Assembly: GCA_035541755.1 (NCBI GenBank)
Contig: DATKMQ010000110.1
Span: forward strand, 1 to 50,959
Source of the DNA: Syntrophorhabdaceae bacterium
Lineage (GTDB): Bacteria; Desulfobacterota; Syntrophorhabdia; Syntrophorhabdales; Syntrophorhabdaceae
DNA length: 50,959 nt
Direction of reading: 5' to 3'
In this document: positions 42,476 to 50,250 of the stretch, in pieces
Numbering within the stretch: position 1 is the stretch's first letter
How the letters are laid out: every line of letters begins with the position of its first letter
Made by a program: the position numbers and the translations under genes
The notes under the pieces: generated by a model
What the model was told of the DNA's origin: nothing
Seen by the model: the letters and a program-made list of their open reading frames with translations, nothing else
Databases searched by the model: none

Positions 42476-42789
42476 AAGGGCCTCCCCTCTTGGTGCCTCT
42501 GAAAACGCCTGGCCAACTTTGTATCCTCCATTTGTTACATTACCTCCAGCATCGTATAGTGATAGAGCAAAAGGTGTGCCATCGTAGGGTTTATTTAATA
42601 TAAACTAACGATCTTGAGGCGTTAGAAATGCGCGTGTGATGGGATACGCGAATTCTAAGCGTTCCAGGGCTACAAATTCCGGAGGGGAATATTCACACAA
42701 TTGTAGTCATTGTGTTGCCATAGATATACGAAGAACTGGAGGATACTGAGCTGAGTAGCATACCCATCCAGTTCTTCCCTCACGCTCCT
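42476..42789. other. 314-base intergenic region with an inverted repeat
   Basis: I see no gene here. It contains an AT-rich patch near 42590-42605 and an 11-bp inverted repeat at 42730-42777, listed separately. Confidence 0.45.
42730..42777. repeat. Inverted repeat downstream of tusA
   Basis: GAAGAACTGGA and TCCAGTTCTTC form an 11-bp stem around a 26-base interior that pairs imperfectly. It lies just past the tusA-like stop on the minus strand and could end the yedE-tusA transcript, although no strong T-run follows. A mobile-element end is an alternative. Confidence 0.5.
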
Positions 42790-43008
42790 CTATCCTTTTT
42801 CCAGAATGATGCGGTAACCTCCACCTTCGGTATCGATACTCTTTACCCGCCATCCCTGCCCGGTTGCCGCCCGACAGACATTTTCTTTGGATGTGTCCGT
42901 ATCAACCAGAACCACAACCTCTCCCGGCTGATTCTTCTTTATTTCATTCAAAGTGGCCAGTACGGGCTCGGGGCACGAAAGACCGCGCGCATCCACTACT
43001 TTGTCCAT
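42790..43008 (-). CDS. TusA/YedF-type sulfur (selenium) carrier protein
   Basis: This 72-residue SirA/TusA-fold protein has the conserved CPEP motif (C12) that carries a persulfide, and possibly a selenide. It is encoded 10 bases after a YedE-type membrane protein on the same strand. That pair recurs in selenium-using bacteria, where it is tied to selenium uptake and handling. The presence of selenoproteins in this window supports a selenium role over plain sulfur transfer, but this is inference. Confidence 0.85.
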   Translation of the reverse strand: MDKVVDARGLSCPEPVLATLNEIKKNQPGEVVVLVDTDTSKENVCRAATGQGWRVKSIDTEGGGYRIILEKG

Positions 43009-43018
43009 TTTCTCCTCC

Positions 43019-44116
43019 TTAGGCAGTTTTTTCTCTCATGGTGAAGCCGATGAAAAGGCAGACAAGAAGTCCGATGATCACAGCAGGAATACCGTAAGGC
43101 CCCACTCCGTCCGCGGAACTGGCAAGGCCGAGATTATGGGAGAAGCCTGCCCCCACGAGCATGCCAAGAACAAAAACCGCCGCGTCGCCATCACCTTCTC
43201 CGGAGAGAAAAAGCTGCCTGCCGGGACATCCCCCGGCGAGCGTGAAAGCGAGACCCGCAAGCACCATGCCGCCGAAATTCCAGAGCGCCATCGTGTGCGC
43301 AATAGGCTGCTTTACGAAGCCCGGGTGAAACTGCCCCACAATCAGGTTCGTAACAAAGGCTGCGACCACGAGTGCCAGGACTCCCCACAAGAGATGGCCC
43401 TGCCGGAAGAGAATGAGGTCACGAACAGCACCCGTTGTGCAGAACCTTGTCTGCTGAGCAACGAAACCCACGCCAAGGCCGACAACGAGAGAAATAAGCA
43501 AAGGGGCATGCATGGACCCGGGGCCTGTCATACTGTAAAATAGTAGCCCGCTTTTATCCTTACCGGTGATCTGAGGAAAGACAAGCATCAATACCAGGAA
43601 CGCAAGCATGGTGAGCGGCAGGAGCCAGCCCACCGACGTGTGCGTCTGATACGAGCGGCCGAGGCCGAACCCTTTTCTCAAAAAGAGAGTGCCTACCCAG
43701 ATTCCCCCGATCAGACCGAGGATACCGAAAATGGCATTCCCGTCTCCCCCCGCGAGGCGAAGCATAGCCCGCCAGGGACAGCCTAAGAACACGAGGGCGC
43801 CGATCATCGCAAAAGCGCCCAGAACAAATCTTACGATGGGGGCCGACCCTGCCCGGGGTCGAAACTCTTTGAAGGTATACGCAGCCACAAGCGATCCGAG
43901 GACAAAGCCGATAATTTCCGGCCGCATATACTGTACCATGGCGGCGCGGTGAAGGCCCAGGGAACCGGCGACGTCCCTCTCGAAACAGGCCACACAGATG
44001 CCCATATTCCCGGGATTTCCCATCTTTTGCAAGAGGGCCGCCAGGACTCCGATAAACAGACCCGCAAAGACGATGCCCGTGCGGGAGGCGAAAAAATTGA
44101 ATAATTTTCGAGACAT
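43019..44116 (-). CDS. yedE: YedE/YeeE-family membrane transporter, selenium-metabolism type
   Basis: This 365-residue protein has about nine to ten membrane helices and the conserved cysteines of YeeE/YedE thiosulfate/selenium transporters: GICVACFERD near 34-43, FLGCPWRA near 111-117, TRFCTTGAVRD near 211-221 and GGCPGRQ near 285-291. The N-terminal GNMGICVACFERDVAGSLG segment is typical of the YedE/FdhT selenium branch. AAGGAGG precedes the start. It is co-oriented with the TusA-like gene and preceded by an ORF with an in-frame UGA. Confidence 0.85.
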   Translation of the reverse strand: MSRKLFNFFASRTGIVFAGLFIGVLAALLQKMGNPGNMGICVACFERDVAGSLGLHRAAMVQYMRPEIIGFVLGSLVAAYTFKEFRPRAGSAPIVRFVLGAFAMIGALVFLGCPWRAMLRLAGGDGNAIFGILGLIGGIWVGTLFLRKGFGLGRSYQTHTSVGWLLPLTMLAFLVLMLVFPQITGKDKSGLLFYSMTGPGSMHAPLLISLVVGLGVGFVAQQTRFCTTGAVRDLILFRQGHLLWGVLALVVAAFVTNLIVGQFHPGFVKQPIAHTMALWNFGGMVLAGLAFTLAGGCPGRQLFLSGEGDGDAAVFVLGMLVGAGFSHNLGLASSADGVGPYGIPAVIIGLLVCLFIGFTMREKTA

Positions 44117-44187
44117 TTTTGTTCCTCCTTCGTTAGCCCGATAGGCTGCTTTTATGGGTTATGCAGGAATGGAAGGAGGAGGTCGAA

Positions 44188-44331
44188 TTATTTCAAAAGA
44201 GGGGGAAACTTCAGATGAACCGGGACCGCCCTTCTTCCCTTCCTGCGAATGAAGCGGAGGTCTAACCTAGACCTCATCGGGTCAAAAATCGACCCTCATA
44301 CGAGCGAAAGGGGCTTTTTGGACTTTCCCAT
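44188..44331 (-). CDS. Candidate 47-residue selenoprotein or UGA-dependent leader upstream of yedE
   Basis: On the minus strand an ORF starts with ATG at 44331, 5 bases after AGGAGGTGA, a full match to the 16S rRNA anti-Shine-Dalgarno. It reads MGKSKKPLSLV, then TGA at 44298-44296, then GSIFDPMRSRLDLRFIRRKG and a basic tail, ending at TAA 44190-44188. A perfect 8-bp hairpin with loop GGT follows the UGA at the distance of a bacterial SECIS. Read as selenocysteine, the product is a small basic protein of 47 residues. If UGA stops translation it is an 11-residue peptide that could act as a selenium-sensing leader for yedE, 71 bases downstream. I do not recognise the protein. Confidence 0.6.
44257..44275 (-). 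promoter_or_regulatory. SECIS-like hairpin with GGU apical loop
   Basis: GAGGTCTA and TAGACCTC form a perfect 8-bp stem with loop GGT on the minus strand. The loop starts 29 bases after the UGA. A GGU apical loop is the SelB-recognition feature of E. coli formate dehydrogenase SECIS elements. A second hairpin, GGGTC/GACCC, lies between it and the UGA. Confidence 0.65.
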
Positions 44332-44361
44332 TTTTCTCACCTCCTCTACGGTTTTACTTGT

Positions 44362-44390
44362 TATCTATCACCTCCCTCCGGTGAAGTCAA
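44362..44390 (-). promoter_or_regulatory. Candidate promoter of the yedE leader transcript
   Basis: TTGACT (44390-44385) is followed 17 bases later by TAGATA (44367-44362) on the minus strand. The -35 is good and the -10 moderate. The transcript would include the UGA-containing ORF before yedE and tusA. Confidence 0.4.
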
Positions 44391-44595
44391 CGTCATTTTG
44401 ATCTACTGAAACACCCCCAGCATGCTGAGACGAGAGAGCTCGATACAGTCAATAAGCGTTATCGCTCGAAAGCACGGATAGACGATATGAGAATGTGGAA
44501 CCGCCTGAGCTATTCAGGGAGAAGTTCCTGCGTGATGCGACAGGATCTGACGGCTTAAAACCTGTTTTTCTACGGGTGATGTGGCTGTGCCGCTA
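44391..44595. other. Intergenic region between yedE leader and lpxL-like gene
   Basis: I see no convincing gene. A rightward frame beginning near 44495 is short of a ribosome-binding site and soon runs antisense into the lpxL-like gene. Confidence 0.4.
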
Positions 44596-45489
44596 TCATT
44601 CTGTGCTCTTTTCGCGTCTTCCCCATCGTCTGTGTACCCAGAACCATTCATCGGGGTATTTCAGGATGATCGTTTCAAGGAAAGCGTTTATCTTGCGCGT
44701 GTTTTTGGCCACGAGGTCTTCAATGTTTCCGCCCCGCTCCATTTCAATGGGCGCCCCACACACGTACGTATAGCGAAGAAAGCCCTTTCTGACAGGGTAC
44801 ACGGGTAGCACCGACGCCCCGGTCTTCATGCCGATCATAGCCATGCCTTTTGACGTGGACACCTTGACGCCGAAGAAATCCACAAATACCCCCCGAGAGC
44901 GTTTCTCCCGCTGGTCCCCCAGGATTACCACGACCTTGTTTTCCTTGAGCAAGCGTATGACTTCCTGCGCCACGTTCTCATTAACCATGATCGTAAGGCC
45001 CGCCGACTCTCTCAAGCGGTTCAGAAAATTATTCAACAGACGATGTTTCTTGAGAGGGCGGGCAAGCGCGATCACATCGCGGTTGAGAAGCCGGGACGCA
45101 ATGCCTTCTACCTCCCAATTGGCGAAATGGAACGTGAGGGCTATGACGCCCTTGCCCTTGTTCAGGGCCTCTTCGAAGTGCTCGAGGCCCTCGACGTCGA
45201 ACCTTTTTGTGATCTCGGTCCTGGAGAGATAAGATACGAGCAGAAGCTCGATGACGTTAATCCCCAATTTTTCAAAATTGCGTTTTGCGATAGAGGTGAT
45301 TTCCCGGTCAGAGAGAAGGGGAAAGACCCTTTTGATGTTCGTGATCGCCACCTGTCTTCGGCTTCTCAAGGCAAGAAAGGCGAGTCTCCCCAGCATCTTT
45401 CCCTTGAAGAGCTGCACACTTTCCGGCAGGATACGCAGCGACTGCTGCAGGGCTCTGATGATAAGGATCAGGAGGAGATCAACAAACAC
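44596..45489 (-). CDS. Lipid A biosynthesis acyltransferase (LpxL/HtrB family)
   Basis: This 297-residue membrane-associated enzyme adds secondary acyl chains to lipid A. The catalytic HX4E motif HFANWE is at 121-126, and the later DQREKRSRGVFVDFFG and EWFWVHRRWGRR segments match the family. An N-terminal hydrophobic segment anchors it. It is the last gene of a leftward run that includes rpsA, ispH and cmk. Confidence 0.9.
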   Translation of the reverse strand: MFVDLLLILIIRALQQSLRILPESVQLFKGKMLGRLAFLALRSRRQVAITNIKRVFPLLSDREITSIAKRNFEKLGINVIELLLVSYLSRTEITKRFDVEGLEHFEEALNKGKGVIALTFHFANWEVEGIASRLLNRDVIALARPLKKHRLLNNFLNRLRESAGLTIMVNENVAQEVIRLLKENKVVVILGDQREKRSRGVFVDFFGVKVSTSKGMAMIGMKTGASVLPVYPVRKGFLRYTYVCGAPIEMERGGNIEDLVAKNTRKINAFLETIILKYPDEWFWVHRRWGRREKSTE

Positions 45490-45495
45490 CGTTGT

Positions 45496-45681
45496 CTATT
45501 TTGAGCCAGGCGCATTAAGGGGGAGCGCCTCCTCTATAATCATGATGGGTATGTCGTCCTTGATGGGATAGAGGAGTTTACAGGCATCGCAGGTGAGACC
45601 GTCCCCGGTATCGCTCAGTCGTATATCCCCCTTGCATTGAGGGCAACAGAGTATCTTCAACAATTCCTCACTGATGGGCAT
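45496..45681 (-). CDS. Trm112-family small zinc-ribbon protein
   Basis: This 61-residue protein has two cysteine pairs (LCCPQCKGDI near 11-20 and LTCDACKLLYPI near 29-40) and the IKDDIPIMI strand of the Trm112 fold (YcaR-like). In eukaryotes and archaea Trm112 activates methyltransferases; the bacterial role is less clear. Its start touches the rpsA stop. Confidence 0.85.
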   Translation of the reverse strand: MPISEELLKILCCPQCKGDIRLSDTGDGLTCDACKLLYPIKDDIPIMIIEEALPLNAPGSK

Positions 45682-47408
45682 TATTCCTCCTCTTCCGTGG
45701 TATTCTCTTCCAGGTTCTTTTTCATTGCCGGCTCCAGGATGTCGCCGAGCGTGGAGAAAGCGCCTTCACTTTCCGGAGGAGATGCTGCCGGCTCTTTGTC
45801 TTCGGCCTTTCTCAGCGCCTTCACGCTGAGGCCGATTCTCTTATCCTTTTCGTCGATATTGAGAATGACGGCCTGAATTTTGTCATCTATCCGAAAGACC
45901 TCAGATAGCTGTTTACCCTGCATGTCCATTTCCGAGAGATGGATAAGCCCTTCTATGCCTTCCTCTATTTCCACGAACACACCAAAATCGGTAACGCTCG
46001 TGATAAAGCCTTCAATCACGTCTCCTACGTGGTATCGCGAGGCCACACCCTTCCATGGATCGTCCTTGAGCCTTTTGAGACTCAGGGAAAATTTCTTCTG
46101 CGCTTTGTCTACATTGAGTACAAGCACCTCTACCGTAGTCCCCTTCTGGAACTGTTCCGGGGCGGCGCTCTTCTTTCTCGACCAGGATATCTCCGACATG
46201 TGAACCAATCCGTCCACACCCGCGCCGATGCCCACGAACATACCGAAGTCGGTAAAATTCTTTACCTTACCCGTGATTATGGTTCCCGGAGGGTAGGCTT
46301 TCTCCAGTTCATCCCATGGATCGGGCGCCAGTTGCTTAAGCCCGAGCGAGATTCGTTTTTTCTCGGGGTCTATTCTCAGGACCACAAGCTCGAGCCAATC
46401 CCCCTTGCTCACGATCTTGCCCGGGTCCCTCAGTTTCCTGTCCCAGCTCATCTCGCTGATATGGAGGAGCCCTTCAAGTCCCTGTTCAAGCTCGATAAAT
46501 GCGCCATATTCGACGATGCCCACTACCTTGCCTCTCACCTTGGAACCGATGGCATATCGTTCCTCAATCTTTGCCCAGGGATCGACTTTCAACTGTTTGA
46601 TGCCCACGGATATGCGCGATTTTTCGGTCTCTATGGTGACGATCTTCACCTTCACTTCATCGCCGATCCTTAAGTATTCCTTCGGGTGCGTGATTTTGCC
46701 CCAGGTGATGTCGTTCACGTGGAGAAAACCGTCGACCCCGCCGAGATCGATAAAGGCGCCGTAGTCAGTGATGTTGCGGACGAATCCGTACATTATCTGA
46801 CCTTCTTTTACGTTCTTCCAGAATTCCTGCTTCTTCTTTTCGCGTTCTTCTTCAAGGAGCATCCTTCGAGAAACGATCACGCCACCTTTTCTCTTGTTGA
46901 CCTTTATGACCTTGAACTTCAGGTGCCTTCCCACGAAAGAAGAGGGGTTTTTCACCGGTTTTATATCGACCTGTGAAAGCGGCAGGAATGCGTTGACCCC
47001 GCCCGTGATTACGATGAAACCTCCCTTTACCTCTGAAGCTATGGTGCCATCTATCGGAATTCCCTCTTCAAGGGACTTATCAATCTTTTCCCATGTTCTG
47101 ATCTCGTCGACTTTCTGTTTGGAGAGCACAAGAAGGCCGGATTCCCTGTCCCTCCCCACGACCATGACCTCAATCTCGTCGCCGATATGTATTTCCGGTT
47201 CCACGCCTCGCGGCGCAAATTCGCGAAGAGCTACAGTCCCTTCCGACTTCAAGCCCACGTCTACAATGACCGATTCCCCGTTGATCTTTATAACCGTGCC
47301 TTTGAAAACGTTGCCGTCGCCGGGACTCCTCATGGACGTTTCATAGAGCGCCCTCATCTCCTCCTGTGAGTTTTCTTTCTGTGCCCCTGTGTCGCCGCTG
47401 TCCGCCAT
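45681..47408 (-). CDS. rpsA: 30S ribosomal protein S1
   Basis: This 575-residue protein has six S1 RNA-binding repeats (roughly 35-105, 120-187, 205-275, 290-362, 378-448, 463-533), each with the pattern seen in TDYGAFIDLGGVDGFLH and VEYGAFIELEQGLEGLLH. S1 unwinds and docks mRNAs on the small subunit. The gene order cmk, ispH, rpsA on one strand is well known from other anaerobic bacteria. Confidence 0.95.
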   Translation of the reverse strand: MADSGDTGAQKENSQEEMRALYETSMRSPGDGNVFKGTVIKINGESVIVDVGLKSEGTVALREFAPRGVEPEIHIGDEIEVMVVGRDRESGLLVLSKQKVDEIRTWEKIDKSLEEGIPIDGTIASEVKGGFIVITGGVNAFLPLSQVDIKPVKNPSSFVGRHLKFKVIKVNKRKGGVIVSRRMLLEEEREKKKQEFWKNVKEGQIMYGFVRNITDYGAFIDLGGVDGFLHVNDITWGKITHPKEYLRIGDEVKVKIVTIETEKSRISVGIKQLKVDPWAKIEERYAIGSKVRGKVVGIVEYGAFIELEQGLEGLLHISEMSWDRKLRDPGKIVSKGDWLELVVLRIDPEKKRISLGLKQLAPDPWDELEKAYPPGTIITGKVKNFTDFGMFVGIGAGVDGLVHMSEISWSRKKSAAPEQFQKGTTVEVLVLNVDKAQKKFSLSLKRLKDDPWKGVASRYHVGDVIEGFITSVTDFGVFVEIEEGIEGLIHLSEMDMQGKQLSEVFRIDDKIQAVILNIDEKDKRIGLSVKALRKAEDKEPAASPPESEGAFSTLGDILEPAMKKNLEENTTEEEE

Positions 47409-47417
47409 ATCGGCCCC

Positions 47418-48239
47418 CTAAAGATTTTTTACACGCCTTTCCACAATATCTATTATGAGATCCGGAGTTGATGCACCCCCGGTAATCCCCACCGCATGGA
47501 CGTTTTTGAACCATTCAGGTTTGATGTCCTCTTCCGTTTCTATATGATGCGTGTTCGGTTGTACTCTGTTGACGACTTTATAAAGCTTGGTTGTATTGGA
47601 GCTGTTCTTCCCCCCCACGACGAGCATCATGTCCACCTTGCCCGAAAGCACCACGGCCTCCTTTTGCCTCACTGAGGTGCTCTCGCAGATTGTATTGTAA
47701 ACCCTGAGTTCTTCAACCCCTCCTATTAATTCCTTTACGATGTTCACGAATGTATCTTTGTCGAGGGTAGTCTGACTTACAACCCCCACCTTTTTGTGAT
47801 CGAGCCTTTTCGGCTCTTGCAATACAATACCATCCCCATCCAAATAACTCAAGACACTTTTGACCTCGGGATGACTTTTATCGCCAACGATTACGACCTG
47901 ATATCCCTTACTTTTAAGATACATGGCGTGCTTTCGCACCCTCTTCACAAAAGGACAGGTCGCGTCGATGACCTTGAGGCCCGTTTTTCTGATATATTCC
48001 TCTTCTTCCTTTTTGATGCCGTGGGTCCGGAAGACAACGACCCCGTTTTTCACCTCGAACACGTTATCCACGGGGATAACCTTCTTTTCTTTGAGGATGT
48101 TCACCATCTGCGGGTTGTGGATAATGGGTCCGATGGTGTGCACCGTCTCGTTCGTCTTTTCGGCGTGCTTAAGGACCATCTTGACCGCCCTTTTCACTCC
48201 GAAACAGAAGCCGATATTTTCTGTCTTGAGGACTTTCAT
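47418..48239 (-). CDS. ispH: 4-hydroxy-3-methylbut-2-enyl diphosphate reductase IspH
   Basis: IspH makes IPP and DMAPP in the last step of the MEP isoprenoid pathway. The three Fe-S ligands are visible: GFCFGVKRA (C12), ATCPFVKRV (about C96) and CESTSVRQ (about C190). GPIIHNPQMV and the GGKNSSNT motif are also present. Length 273 is typical. It overlaps cmk by 4 bases and precedes rpsA by 9 bases. Confidence 0.95.
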   Translation of the reverse strand: MKVLKTENIGFCFGVKRAVKMVLKHAEKTNETVHTIGPIIHNPQMVNILKEKKVIPVDNVFEVKNGVVVFRTHGIKKEEEEYIRKTGLKVIDATCPFVKRVRKHAMYLKSKGYQVVIVGDKSHPEVKSVLSYLDGDGIVLQEPKRLDHKKVGVVSQTTLDKDTFVNIVKELIGGVEELRVYNTICESTSVRQKEAVVLSGKVDMMLVVGGKNSSNTTKLYKVVNRVQPNTHHIETEEDIKPEWFKNVHAVGITGGASTPDLIIDIVERRVKNL

Positions 48240-48901
48240 CGAGCGCTCTCCCCGGCGATATACTTGAGAAGCATGGCGAGCACGGAAGGCACATCGATAC
48301 CCGTCGTATCCACGCGATGGGCGCCTTCGGGAATGACGAGCGGGGCGATTTGACGCTCCGAATCGTTTCTATCCCTTACGGCCATCTCTTCCCGAACAGT
48401 CGCCAGTTCGCTGCTATCGCCTTTTGCCGCGAGTTCCGTGTGCCTTCTTTTGGCCCTCTCGTCGGGGCTTGCATCGAGGTAGAACTTGACGTGGGCGTGA
48501 GGAAAGACCACGCTCCCCGTGTCTCTTCCTTCGAGTACAACACCGCCGTTCTTTCCTATATCGCGCTGGATCTGGTAGAGGTACTCTCTGACTACGCTCT
48601 GCTGGGACAGAGAAGAAGCAAGGAGTGATATGTGGGGTTCACGGATCTCCTGGGATATGTCCGCTCCGTCTAAATAAACCCTGGTTTCGCCCTTGAACTC
48701 GAAACGAAGAGGAAGGTCTTTCAAGATTGATTCAACGGGCTCGCCCTCCCTTGCCTTACAGGCACAGGCGATGCCCCTGTACATGGCACCCGTATCGATG
48801 AAGGTGTAGCCAAGTTCTCGGGCGAGGAGCTTCGCGATGGTGCTCTTACCTGCGCCGCTCGGCCCATCGATGGTGATGATGAGATCTTTTCTGTAAACCA
48901 T
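48236..48901 (-). CDS. cmk: Cytidylate kinase
   Basis: This 221-residue kinase phosphorylates CMP and dCMP. The P-loop DGPSGAGKS is at 12-20, and the family motifs TGAMYRGIACA, GRDTGSVVFPHA and RDRNDSERQIAPL follow. It is the first gene of the cmk-ispH-rpsA run and has its own promoter upstream. Confidence 0.95.
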   Translation of the reverse strand: MVYRKDLIITIDGPSGAGKSTIAKLLARELGYTFIDTGAMYRGIACACKAREGEPVESILKDLPLRFEFKGETRVYLDGADISQEIREPHISLLASSLSQQSVVREYLYQIQRDIGKNGGVVLEGRDTGSVVFPHAHVKFYLDASPDERAKRRHTELAAKGDSSELATVREEMAVRDRNDSERQIAPLVIPEGAHRVDTTGIDVPSVLAMLLKYIAGESAR

Positions 48902-48932
48902 CCTATACCTCTTTAAATATCAGAGGATTACA

Positions 48933-48962
48933 AGTATATAATAAACGAATAAAGAATTCCAA
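48933..48962 (-). promoter_or_regulatory. Promoter of the cmk-ispH-rpsA operon
   Basis: TTGGAA (48962-48957) and TATACT (48938-48933) are spaced by 18 bases on the minus strand, about 30 bases before the cmk start. Confidence 0.5.
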
Positions 48963-49080
48963 TCAGACGAGTTGTTCCGGCTCCGACGTCAAAAGAGAGT
49001 ATTCCTCAAGCGTTCTATCGCATCCTGGTTGCGGTGGATACCCGATTGGGGAGGAACGCACAAAGAGACCCTCAACCGTT

Positions 49081-50250
49081 TTAGTAACACTTGACGTTAA
49101 CGAGTTTCCCCATTTTTCGCAATTTTTCAACGAGAAGAGGGATAATTGCTTCGCGGGGAAGGATGCCCATTTGCCGGAAGGTGATCGCTTTGTGCGCGGG
49201 ATTGGAGGCGGTGCCGATAATGATGTTGATCGTATCGGCACTGTGGAGAAGCCGATACAGATCAGAGACGGCCGAGTCGGACGCTAACTTGTTTTCGCTT
49301 TCTTCAATGATGTTGTAGACTTGGTTGAGTGTAATGGCGCCTTCTGTTGCAAGGTCGATCCCTTGAAATCTATAAGACGGTGGTTTGTGAAACTCCGTTG
49401 AGTAAGCGTCCATCGAGACGCTTACTTTTAGTGTACGGGCGACCATTTCGACGGTCGTTGACCCGCAGACCGCTTTGCGGCCTTTCATCTTCATGAAGTC
49501 TTCCACCACGGCAGCATCCATGGTTTTCTTCCCAGGCGGACCGGACAGGATATTCAACGTCCTTGCTTCTCTGCACAAAAGCAAAAGGCACGTGGTGTCA
49601 TCGCCATACGTTGAACCCGATATTTCCTTGACCCGCGCTAAAATCTTGTCCGGCACTTCTTTGAGGTCCCCTCCCTGAATCAGGCAGCCATTCACAAAGT
49701 CGGACGCGCCCTTAAGACCCCACCCCAGGCGGTATTGGTGTCCCAGACCTGCCTGGCTTACTCCGTCACTGACTAAAATAATGCCATCTCCATAGTTGAG
49801 GGCGCAATTCGTTTCGGAGACGATTTCAAGGCCGAGCGGGAAGGACCGTGGTGTGGGCAGATAGGCTGCCAGACGGTTATCAACGAGAATAGGGTGAGGT
49901 ATTTCATAGGAAATGACAGTAGCCTGTCCGTTATTCAGAATACGGCAGATGGAGAAGGCGGCAAACGGAATGTTAATCGTTCGGGCCTGGTGCATGGTGT
50001 CGACGAGCTTTCTCGTGGCCTCGCGAAGGGTGAAGCCCTGGCGTGTGAGCTCGATCAAGCGGCTCGCGCACATCACCGCCGCAATCTGTGCTTTAATCCC
50101 TGTACCGATGCCGTCAGCGAGAATAATGGTGGTTGCCTCCGGACTCCTGTCAATCACCACGTGATCGCCACATATGCCGCCGACTTTCTTTGGCTTCTGG
50201 GCAACCACCATTTCGATGTATTTTCTTACCTTATTCGGCATCCTTGTCAT
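49081..50250 (-). CDS. SpoIIE-family serine phosphatase, hydrogenase-associated type
   Basis: This protein is about 389 residues. The N-terminal half (about 10-230) is a PP2C/SpoIIE phosphatase with metal-binding aspartates in ILADGIGTG, ILVSDGVSQ and GDDTTCLLL. The C-terminal half (about 235-389) is an uncharacterised domain found with this phosphatase near [FeFe] hydrogenase genes. It overlaps the upstream PAS/Fe-S gene, so the two are translated together and probably form one signalling module. The ATG at 50250 follows GAGG; a GTG at 50259 and an ATG at 50241 are alternatives. Confidence 0.85.
   Translation of the reverse strand: MTRMPNKVRKYIEMVVAQKPKKVGGICGDHVVIDRSPEATTIILADGIGTGIKAQIAAVMCASRLIELTRQGFTLREATRKLVDTMHQARTINIPFAAFSICRILNNGQATVISYEIPHPILVDNRLAAYLPTPRSFPLGLEIVSETNCALNYGDGIILVSDGVSQAGLGHQYRLGWGLKGASDFVNGCLIQGGDLKEVPDKILARVKEISGSTYGDDTTCLLLLCREARTLNILSGPPGKKTMDAAVVEDFMKMKGRKAVCGSTTVEMVARTLKVSVSMDAYSTEFHKPPSYRFQGIDLATEGAITLNQVYNIIEESENKLASDSAVSDLYRLLHSADTINIIIGTASNPAHKAITFRQMGILPREAIIPLLVEKLRKMGKLVNVKCY

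Noticed and set aside
42541-42660. Structured RNA gene in the gap before tusA
   Set aside because: No tRNA, 6S, SRP or RNase P features and no promoter-terminator pair could be recognised.
48902-49241. Leftward ORF between the phosphatase gene and cmk
   Set aside because: Most of it is an alternative frame of the phosphatase gene; the non-overlapping tail has no start, ribosome-binding site or domain.
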